Shown here piece by piece: positions 34,030-41,032 of a DNA stretch of 64,000 bases (the first letter of the stretch is position 1; each line of letters starts with the position of its first letter). The translations under genes and the position numbers were made by a program. Below the pieces are notes generated by a model. The model did no database searches, was not told the origin of the DNA, and saw only the letters and a list, made by a program, of their open reading frames with translations. The stretch is from Lachnospira pectinoschiza (GTDB lineage: Bacteria; Bacillota; Clostridia; Lachnospirales; Lachnospiraceae): positions 186,001 to 250,000 of the forward strand of contig NZ_JAJCRR010000003.1 in the NCBI RefSeq assembly GCF_020564355.1. The letters run 5' to 3'.

Positions 34030-34055
34030 AAAAAACACACAAAGGTGGTATATAA

Positions 34056-34334
34056 ATGAATAAGATAACTGATATTTTTGGTTATATATCAAGCAAACAA
34101 ATGAATCTTGAATACATAGAAAAAATATTGCTACAGGCATTAGACCAAAAGCAAGATATGTACAAAGTTCCAGATACTGATATTGTAGTATATATAGGAA
34201 TACCTAATGATTCAATATTAGATGAATATAAAAAAGGTGCAGTTCAAGACTTGTTGATTTGTAATAGAAATATAGCATATATCATCAAAAATAATCAGGT
34301 AATTGTTATCGCAGGCTATGTTATTGTAAATTGA
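34056..34334 (+). CDS. Small soluble protein, unknown
   Basis: 92 residues, predicted soluble, ending in a beta-rich hydrophobic stretch (IAYIIKNNQVIVIAGYVIV). AGGTGG precedes the ATG. Part of its upstream region (ACACAAAGGTGGTATATAAA) recurs in shortened form near 38880, which suggests segmental duplication. No family recognised. Confidence 0.55.
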   Translation: MNKITDIFGYISSKQMNLEYIEKILLQALDQKQDMYKVPDTDIVVYIGIPNDSILDEYKKGAVQDLLICNRNIAYIIKNNQVIVIAGYVIVN

Positions 34335-34386
34335 TGTATTTAAATTAAGGTGAAAATCAGGAAATACATAAGAGGAGGGGGAAGCA

Positions 34387-35265
34387 GTGCAGCTGACAAA
34401 ATACAGGGCATTTGGAAAATCTCGGTTCATACAAATGGCGGTTTCGTTATTGAGTATGCTCATATATTGGGGATTTTCATCAGGAATATTTGAAATTTTG
34501 TTTAATTATAATGAAAGTTCCATTGATTATAATGCTCAAAAGGCAGAACAGGTACGTCACGATATGTTGGAGAGTAGTATGTATCTGAGTGAATATATGA
34601 ATATACAGGGATACACAACAACGATTATGTTCATTCTGATGCTTGCTGTGCTGATTTTGTTTTATCAGGAAAAGAACGGATTATTTACGTTTCGATATGT
34701 CAGGGGAGAAAGCCAGAAGAAGGTAATTCTTTCAACGATTTTTCAGTATTCGTGGATAAATGCGTTGTGGTATTACATTATTTATATCATCTATCTGAGT
34801 ATCGGGTACTGCATTATGGGAAACCGCATGGAATATATACCGAGAAATACATTTGACGGCATTTTTGGTGAGGGTTTTAGTGCGGCAAGTCCGTATTTGT
34901 ATTATATGGTTCAGGGAATTCCTTCTATATTAATAGGAACTTTTGTTTATACATTGTTTGGCTGTGTGATCGCACTGTATTGTAAGAAAAGCTATCAGGC
35001 ACTGCTTTGGATGCTGGGATATTTTTGGGGTACGCAGATTCTATTGGAATTTTTCCGGTGCACATTTTTAAAACAGCAGGCAGGACTTGCATGGCTTATC
35101 GGAAAATTTGAACCGACATTTCTGTACGGATTTTACGGCTATGTATATCATAATCCAACGATAAGAACAGCATTACAGACAATGGATTCACTTATTTTAC
35201 CGGTTTTGTTATCCTGCGGTCTGCTGATTATTTTCTTTAGGAAAGAGGAAAAAATAAATGCGTAA
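34387..35265 (+). CDS. ABC-2 type permease subunit
   Basis: 292 residues with six membrane segments (about 18-38, 78-97, 120-145, 170-200, 205-225, 265-285) and a large first loop, as in ABC-2 permeases for peptides or antibiotics. The start is GTG with GAGGAGGGGG upstream. It overlaps the next frame by 8 bases. It belongs with the permeases at 35258-36603 and the ATPase at 36623. Confidence 0.72.
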   Translation: MQLTKYRAFGKSRFIQMAVSLLSMLIYWGFSSGIFEILFNYNESSIDYNAQKAEQVRHDMLESSMYLSEYMNIQGYTTTIMFILMLAVLILFYQEKNGLFTFRYVRGESQKKVILSTIFQYSWINALWYYIIYIIYLSIGYCIMGNRMEYIPRNTFDGIFGEGFSAASPYLYYMVQGIPSILIGTFVYTLFGCVIALYCKKSYQALLWMLGYFWGTQILLEFFRCTFLKQQAGLAWLIGKFEPTFLYGFYGYVYHNPTIRTALQTMDSLILPVLLSCGLLIIFFRKEEKINA

Positions 35266-35881
35266 CAAAAAATATTTCATTGTACTGTTTATTTTTATAG
35301 CATATGCCGTTTATGACTTTGGCGGAATGGCATTTACAGATGGACTGTATTCTCCGCTGGTTCTGTATGGGTGCTATATATTTTTAATGGCAGATAAAAT
35401 GAATGAATTAACGGCAATGTCGATTTACAGGTATCATTCTGTTAAGAATTTATATATTCAATATATGAAAAATTAGATGATGGCAGCATGTGTCTATCTG
35501 GCAGTATTTTTTGCGGCGGGGATGATTACAGGTGCTGCCTCAGCGGTATTTGACCGTGGATTTTTTGTATCATGCGGTGCAATGATAAAATTTCTGATTA
35601 TCAGTTATGTGAATCTGCTTATCATCGGATTTTTGCAGCTGGTTTTAAGAATTTTGCTGGGGAAAAAAGGCGCAGCAGGGGCATTAGTGCTGTATTTGTT
35701 TATCTGTGTATTAAAATTTATGGCAGGCAGACCGTTTATCCAGCCATTTATACTGGATACGGCATACTATAGGTGGAAATGGATTGCAGCGCCAAGAACC
35801 GTGATAAATTATGGATTGTGCGTTCTTATTGTCATAGGACTGGCATATCTGCCGTATAGACAGGATAGGAAGATCCGGTAA
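35258..35881 (+). pseudogene. ABC-2-type membrane protein interrupted by an in-frame TAG
   Basis: A 72-codon frame (35258-35476) ends in TAG and continues in the same frame as 35477-35881 (134 codons, starting ATGATG). Joined, they give a 207-residue protein with about six helices that would fit the transporter operon. Either the gene is inactivated by one nonsense change, translation restarts at the adjacent ATG and gives two parts, or the base is a sequencing error. The downstream frame is intact, which argues that the change is recent. Confidence 0.6.
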
Positions 35882-36603
35882 TGAAAAAATATTTATCAAA
35901 AAAATATATTAAATACATAGGAAGCCTGTGTGCGGTGTGGGCGGCGCTTTGGAATGTATTTCTGCTTGGAGTGTCACTGGAAAACTCCGGTCCGGCAGCA
36001 GACAGTACATTATTACAATGTATTTTGGGCAGTGAAAATTACGCACACGACTTTTTTACGCGGCAGTTCTGGTTCATCAGTGTGTTTGTATTTTATATGG
36101 CAGTTTATTTGGTCATATTTTTATTTCTACAGCATGAATCCGGAAAATACCGTTCAATGAAACTGCATCGGTATGGGAAAAAGGGGTATCTGAACCACTG
36201 CGAAAGCAAAGTCCTGCATGGCAGTCTGTATGCGGTACTGCTTGTTGCCACAGGGCTGGCAGGGATTGCTTTGTTCGGACGCATTACAGGCGCGGTTATT
36301 CGGACAGGCAATGCAGACATGGCAGCAGCAGTGCTGCTGCTTGTAAAGATATTTTTGTGCATGGTTTTATACGGAAAAATTACGGTATATCAAATATTAA
36401 GGAAAAACAGCGATTTTGCGGCATTTTTTATGCTTGTGGTTTTATTTGTACATCTGGCGGCAGAGGTGTATACACAAAAAATACATTTCTTAACGTATAC
36501 AGGTGCGGTGGAAAGCCTGTGCGGTATTTTAATATTAATTGTGTTGAATACGGTAACAGAACTTGTTGTGAGAAAAAAGATAAAAACAATGGATTTGTGC
36601 TAA
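35881..36603 (+). CDS. ABC-2 type permease subunit
   Basis: 240 residues with six predicted helices (about 11-32, 61-82, 116-136, 145-163, 175-195, 208-228). The ATG overlaps the stop of the preceding frame. It lies directly before the ATPase gene and probably forms the transmembrane channel with the protein at 34387. Confidence 0.7.
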   Translation: MKKYLSKKYIKYIGSLCAVWAALWNVFLLGVSLENSGPAADSTLLQCILGSENYAHDFFTRQFWFISVFVFYMAVYLVIFLFLQHESGKYRSMKLHRYGKKGYLNHCESKVLHGSLYAVLLVATGLAGIALFGRITGAVIRTGNADMAAAVLLLVKIFLCMVLYGKITVYQILRKNSDFAAFFMLVVLFVHLAAEVYTQKIHFLTYTGAVESLCGILILIVLNTVTELVVRKKIKTMDLC

Positions 36604-36622
36604 GACAGAAATGAGGGTATAT

Positions 36623-37270
36623 ATGGGCGAAGTGATTTTAAAGATAGAAAATGGAACAAAGAAATTTAAAAATGAGCTGATATTTCAAAATGTAAGCATG
36701 GAGTTTGAAAAGGGCAATAGTTATGGATTTGTAGGACCAAACGGCTGTGGAAAAAGTGTCTTTTTTAAGACTTTATGCGGATACTCCCTTTTGACAGAAG
36801 GACAGGTCATTTACCGGGGAAAAATTATCGGAAAAGAGCAGGATTTTATTGATGATGCAGGAATTGTCATCGAAGAACCGGAGTTTATAAACAGCCTGTC
36901 CGGTCTTGAAAATTTAAAAATTCTTGCAGAAATTCAAAAGAAAATTTCAGAAGCGGAAATTATAGAGGTTTTAAAACAATTTGATTTATATGAAGACAGA
37001 AATAAAAAGGTTGGAAAATATTCTGTCGGAATGAAGCAGAAGTTAAGACTTGCGCAGGCAGTGATGGAAAAGCCACAGGTGTTGATTTTAGACGAGCCGA
37101 TGAACGGACTGGATAAAAAGTCGGTAAAAAAGGTCGAAGACATTTTAAAAGCATTTGTTGAAAACGGCGGAACACTGCTGATGACCAGCCATATAGAACA
37201 GCAGGTGGAAGCGTGCTGTAAAATTGTGTATGAAATTGACGGCGGGGAGATTTTGCGGGTGACGGATTGA
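36623..37270 (+). CDS. ABC transporter ATPase
   Basis: 215 residues with Walker A GPNGCGKSVFF, signature KYSVGMKQKLRLAQA (VGMKQ in place of SGGQ, as common in ABC-2 exporters), Walker B VLILDEPMNGLD and H-loop TSH. This is the energising subunit of the ABC-2 transporter encoded upstream. ATG 36623 is chosen since GAGGG lies six bases before it; an earlier in-frame ATG at 36611 has no such site. Confidence 0.92.
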   Translation: MGEVILKIENGTKKFKNELIFQNVSMEFEKGNSYGFVGPNGCGKSVFFKTLCGYSLLTEGQVIYRGKIIGKEQDFIDDAGIVIEEPEFINSLSGLENLKILAEIQKKISEAEIIEVLKQFDLYEDRNKKVGKYSVGMKQKLRLAQAVMEKPQVLILDEPMNGLDKKSVKKVEDILKAFVENGGTLLMTSHIEQQVEACCKIVYEIDGGEILRVTD

Positions 37271-37274
37271 TGTT

Positions 37275-37321
37275 AAAGCTGATATTTTGACGGCATAGGA
37301 GTGGAAAGAGCTGGAATAAAA
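37275..37321 (+). pseudogene. Remnant of the 3' end of a propeller-like paralogue
   Basis: This 47-base segment matches 33985-34031, the last codons and stop of the paralogue at 32836, at about 40 of 47 positions. It reads KADILTA then TAG, then EWKELE and TAA. It shows that a further paralogue once ended here, or that the array grew by tandem duplication. Confidence 0.75.
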
Positions 37322-37324
37322 AGT

Positions 37325-38491
37325 ATGAAAAAGAAAAAAATAGCGGTTATAGCAGCCATTGTGGTGGCGGTAGTAATTTTAGGGGGAATTGCCACATATG
37401 TATATGTATTTAAAAACAATCATTCAGCACCGGAAATTAAAGACGGTGTAACGGACACGCAAAGTAGCTGGAATACAGACACACATCACATTGCGGCTGG
37501 AAATGGAGGATATTATTATACACAATATGATGCAGACGGAAAGATAAGATTGTATTATACACAGGTAGAAAATGAAAATGGAGTTGTGTTATGCGCATTG
37601 CCGGAATGTACCCATAAAACGGATGCGTGCAGAGCGGTACTTTCAGGAGAGGCATATCAATTTGGAACGGTATATTACTATAAAGATTTTTTATATGTAA
37701 TCCATAAGAAAGAGGGGATGGGCTATTTGTGTAAAATAGATTCAGACGGAAGCGGAAGGGAAGATGTATGCGCTTTATTTGCAATGGACAAATTTTCGTC
37801 TGTTTCATTGGTTTTTCATGAAAATGATATTTATGCGTATGACAGCGTGGGAAATGCCGGAGGAAGTGAAAATCATGTTCAGGAAATAAAGAAAATATCA
37901 ATAGGGGATTATGCAGTGTCAACAGTCTATGAATACAGTGGAGTTGGTGCGGCGATTACAGGAGCAAGAGATTTTGACGGTTATCTGTATTTTATTGTAA
38001 TGGAATATCGGCTGGATATGGATAGTAAAACGCATTATGCCGATGAACGGTTATACAGATATGATTACGGAAATGGCATAGCGGAAAAAGTAATTGACAA
38101 GCAGGTATCGGATTATTTTGTGTTGGGAGATACATTGGTTTATTTTGAAAGTGGTACGGGATTGTATGTTTATGATTTTAAAACACAAAAAGAAACTTTA
38201 GAAGTACAGGCAGATAAAAATATACTTGTTGCCGGTATTTCTTATGACGGTCAGTATTTTTATTTGGATAATGCCGGAATGGGAAGTATGACAGACGCAG
38301 CGAGCCGTATAGAAAGAGTAATCTATGTGTATGACAGGAGTTTTAATTTAATCAGGGAAATAGACTGCGGAAAAGACTGTACAGGAGTTTATTTTGGAGA
38401 TGAAAAGTATCTTTTTATAAAACAACTGGATACAATCTGTTATATAAAGAAAGAAGATATTTTAAATGCGGAATGGGTACAGCTTAAATAA
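37325..38491 (+). CDS. Membrane-anchored propeller-like paralogue 3
   Basis: 388 residues with an N-terminal anchor (about 5-25), then SSWNTDTHHIAAGNGGYYY, the shared motif CALPECTHKTDAC, LVFHENDIYAYDSVGNAGGSE and the ending KKEDILNAEWVQLK. Aligns along its length with the protein at 32836 (for example SSWNTD, GAAITGAR/GSAISGAR). ATG 37325 is chosen; a 24-base longer frame starts inside the duplicated remnant. It is predicted to lie outside the cytoplasmic membrane; function unknown. Confidence 0.75.
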   Translation: MKKKKIAVIAAIVVAVVILGGIATYVYVFKNNHSAPEIKDGVTDTQSSWNTDTHHIAAGNGGYYYTQYDADGKIRLYYTQVENENGVVLCALPECTHKTDACRAVLSGEAYQFGTVYYYKDFLYVIHKKEGMGYLCKIDSDGSGREDVCALFAMDKFSSVSLVFHENDIYAYDSVGNAGGSENHVQEIKKISIGDYAVSTVYEYSGVGAAITGARDFDGYLYFIVMEYRLDMDSKTHYADERLYRYDYGNGIAEKVIDKQVSDYFVLGDTLVYFESGTGLYVYDFKTQKETLEVQADKNILVAGISYDGQYFYLDNAGMGSMTDAASRIERVIYVYDRSFNLIREIDCGKDCTGVYFGDEKYLFIKQLDTICYIKKEDILNAEWVQLK

Positions 38492-38539
38492 TACGGCTTA
38501 TACCAAGAGGATTTTAATTGATAAAAAGAGAGAAAAGTA

Positions 38540-38851
38540 ATGAGCAATAATAAAACAGCTAAAAAGAGAATTATTTTAGCCCTGTTTTCAGTGATTCTGG
38601 TAGTTATAATGACAGTCTGTGCGGTTCAGGTAAGGCGAAAAGTATTGTATGACAGTGTTGTTGGAGAGTGTAGTAATCAGGAACTGACTGACCGCTGGCG
38701 AAGTAAGGGCGAGGCATATGATATTGAGGTTAATTCAAAGGGAATGGTTATATTTAAAGATAGAAAAGCAGCGTTAAAGCAGGCATTGGAAGATTACCAG
38801 CCGTTCACGTCAAAAAACGGCGTTTCATGCCAAAGGGGTTCTAATTGGTAA
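38540..38851 (+). CDS. Small membrane-anchored protein, unknown
   Basis: 103 residues with one N-terminal membrane segment (about 10-29) and a soluble extracytoplasmic domain with two cysteines. AGAGAGAAAAG precedes the ATG. It is the last gene before the AgrD-like gene. No family is recognised. Confidence 0.5.
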   Translation: MSNNKTAKKRIILALFSVILVVIMTVCAVQVRRKVLYDSVVGECSNQELTDRWRSKGEAYDIEVNSKGMVIFKDRKAALKQALEDYQPFTSKNGVSCQRGSNW

Positions 38852-38912
38852 AAAATGCAGTTATACTGAAATCAAGAAATACACAAAGGTGTATATAAAG
38901 CAAAGATATAAC

Positions 38913-38936
38913 AGGCTGTAAACAAACAGCCTTTAT
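38913..38936 (+). terminator. Weak hairpin before the agr-like operon
   Basis: AGGCTG (38913-38918) pairs with CAGCCT (38927-38932) and is followed by TTTATAT. The rest of 38852-39019 contains a shortened copy of the segment upstream of 34056 but no gene. Confidence 0.4.
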
Positions 38937-39019
38937 ATAGAATAAACAGCCGTCTTGATGTTCAGATAAAGCGGGGGAAGAATGACAGCAGGCAAAGAGG
39001 GGGCAGAAAGGAGAATGTT

Positions 39020-39148
39020 ATGAAAACGACAGTTTTAAAATTAGCAGCAAAGGCAGCATATGCAACTGCAAAAAAGGCAGGCAATTCAGCTTCTATCTAT
39101 GGAATGTATCAGCCGAAAGAGCCGAAGACACTGAAAAAGAGCAAGTAA
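39020..39148 (+). CDS. agrD: AgrD-like cyclic autoinducer pre-peptide with serine in the ring position
   Basis: 42 residues: an amphipathic, Lys/Ala-rich N-terminal helix (LKLAAKAAYATAKKAG), a short core ASIYGMY, and a C-terminal recognition tail YQPKEPKTLKK. The QPKEPK-L tail is the clostridial AgrD hallmark. The residue that is Cys in most AgrD peptides is Ser here, so the product would be a lactone, as in the enterococcal GBAP pheromone, rather than a thiolactone. AAAGGAGA lies eight bases before the ATG. The matching AgrB, kinase and regulator genes lie 4-7 kb downstream on the same strand. Confidence 0.72.
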   Translation: MKTTVLKLAAKAAYATAKKAGNSASIYGMYQPKEPKTLKKSK

Positions 39149-39183
39149 ACTAAATTTGAAGGAATTTTATAGGAGGGAAGCGT

Positions 39184-39558
39184 ATGCTAAGGATAAAAAA
39201 TAGTTTGATTAAAAAGGCAATAGCTGCCGGTTTAATGATAGCTACGGTAATGGGGACAAGTATACCAACGTTTGCAAGTGAATGGCATTATGGCTATTTG
39301 AGTCATGGGGATATCATATCATTCAAAACACGAATGAATTATGATTATTCAGATGGTTCGTGGTGCGATATTTATTTCTATTCAGTTTCGGTTGCATTTA
39401 TAGCAGACGGTTATGAAGAAAATAAGACGAATGAATGGCATTCTAACGCAAGCGGACATGCAGAGTACGACATTTATCAAGACGGACGCTTTGATGAAAG
39501 TATTTCTGTAATTACATCATTAGACGAATATGGAAATATTAGTGATTATATCTACTAA
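39184..39558 (+). CDS. Small secreted protein, unknown
   Basis: 124 residues with a clear Sec signal peptide (KKAIAAGLMIATVMGTSIPTFA, cleavage after about residue 31). The mature 90-residue chain is rich in Tyr, Asp and Ser, has one cysteine and begins EWHYGY. The opening W-x-Y-G faintly recalls lactococcin-972-type bacteriocins, but the rest does not fit well. GGAGGG precedes the ATG. Its position just after the agrD-like gene makes it a candidate output of, or bacteriocin in, the quorum-sensing operon. Confidence 0.6.
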   Translation: MLRIKNSLIKKAIAAGLMIATVMGTSIPTFASEWHYGYLSHGDIISFKTRMNYDYSDGSWCDIYFYSVSVAFIADGYEENKTNEWHSNASGHAEYDIYQDGRFDESISVITSLDEYGNISDYIY

Positions 39559-39599
39559 TCATTATTCAAAGACAGCAGACGAAGTATAATACCGGACGA

Positions 39600-39706
39600 A
39601 TTGTTTTTGAGCGAAAACAGTCAGCCGGAATGGCGGATGAGAAATCACCAGGGAGGGATTTCTCATCGCTGCTTCGTGATTAAATTGTTCAGAAATGGGG
39701 GCTATT
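39600..39706 (+). repeat. Multi-hairpin leader element, copy C
   Basis: Hairpins ATTGTTTT/AAAACAGT around TGAGCG (39600-39621), GATGAGAAATC/GATTTCTCATC (39636-39667) and GTGAT/ATTGT (39676-39688, with G-T pairs), then AGAAATGGGGG as ribosome site before the lipoprotein ATG. Same order as copies A, B and D. Confidence 0.8.
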
Positions 39707-40993
39707 ATGAAAAAAGTATATGTTGGAATACTCATTTGTCTGGTGATAGTGATAGTCAGTGCAGGCTGTGGAAAGAAATATATGCAGGAAGCAGATGATA
39801 CGGACTGGGAGCAGGGAACGGTACAAAATATTACAGATGCACAGTCATGTTACGTCAATAATAAGGTGGCAGATGATGGATATGGATATTATTTTACAGA
39901 CGGAACGAAGGGGAAATATTACAGAATTTACTATTATGATGCTGGCTGTGAGCAGGCAGTGCCTTTATGCAGTAAGGTGAATTGCAGTCATAAAGGGGAA
40001 GATTGTAATGCTTATTATACAGCAGACCAGTGCTATAACGGGTATATCTGGTATCAGAACGGTCATTTATTCCGGCTTGAATATGATACAAAGACAGGGG
40101 ATATGAAGCTGATATATTTTGATAAGGACGGAAGCAATGAAAAGAGTGCCGGAGTATTGTGGAATGGTGAAAATGTTGTAATGAACAAAGTATCCGATTA
40201 TGAGAAAAATATGATACTTCACAAAGGATATATTTATTATTGCTATGAAACTGATATGCAGGAGGAAACGACCGTATATAGATTGAAAATTGACGGTTCA
40301 GGAGAAAAAGAACAGATTGGAATAGTAGAAAAGCCGGAGATTGAAGTGAAGAATCAAACCATAGCGGTGCGGAATAATCAGAATCGTGTTTATATTACAG
40401 TAGATTATTCTGTTAAAGATACTGCGCAGCATTATATGGAATTATATGAGTACAGACTTGAAAATGGAGAATTTTCCCGGAAAATGACAGAACAGGCGGA
40501 GTTAGACTATGCCTATCAATATGATGAAAGCGGAGAGCATATTATAGGTGTAACCGGTGAAGGATATGGGGCAGTGGATTTAAGAAATATTGCATTCGAT
40601 GATGACGGAAATATGTATGTCTATCAGTCCATTACTGGGAAAGTTTTGAAATGTAATATAGATACGGGAGAAAATGTGCAGATTTATCAGGATGACGGAT
40701 ATGGGATTATAGAATGTGCCGGAGACTGTCTATATCTGAATCAGAAAGATACCGGGTCATTTGATAAACAGTATAAAATTACGGTGATAGATTTATCCGG
40801 AAATTATATAAAACAAATAGACTGTCAGACGGCGGCGAATAGTTATCCAAGCGGAAAAAATGATATCTTTATGAAGAAAAGAGTCAGCTCAGAGCAAAGG
40901 GTCAACAGTGAAGGAAAGAATATCATGGTTGAGTATCTGCTCTATGATATGACAACAGGGGAAAGCAAAGTGATACTTGAGGGGACAGCATAA
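39707..40993 (+). CDS. Lipoprotein, propeller-like paralogue 4
   Basis: 428 residues with a lipoprotein signal ending in SAGC (about residue 24). The shared motif is CSKVNCSHKGEDC, followed by the same Y-Y-Q-N-G-H-L-F and K-I-DGSGE patterns as the paralogues at 30734, 32836 and 37325. It is the most divergent of the four. The ATG at 39707 follows hairpin element C directly. It lies inside the agr-like operon, between the secreted protein and the large permease, so it is likely part of the same response. Confidence 0.75.
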   Translation: MKKVYVGILICLVIVIVSAGCGKKYMQEADDTDWEQGTVQNITDAQSCYVNNKVADDGYGYYFTDGTKGKYYRIYYYDAGCEQAVPLCSKVNCSHKGEDCNAYYTADQCYNGYIWYQNGHLFRLEYDTKTGDMKLIYFDKDGSNEKSAGVLWNGENVVMNKVSDYEKNMILHKGYIYYCYETDMQEETTVYRLKIDGSGEKEQIGIVEKPEIEVKNQTIAVRNNQNRVYITVDYSVKDTAQHYMELYEYRLENGEFSRKMTEQAELDYAYQYDESGEHIIGVTGEGYGAVDLRNIAFDDDGNMYVYQSITGKVLKCNIDTGENVQIYQDDGYGIIECAGDCLYLNQKDTGSFDKQYKITVIDLSGNYIKQIDCQTAANSYPSGKNDIFMKKRVSSEQRVNSEGKNIMVEYLLYDMTTGESKVILEGTA

Positions 40994-41032
40994 GATAGCA
41001 AATGTACTGCCGGACAAAGGGGGAAAAAGGAT

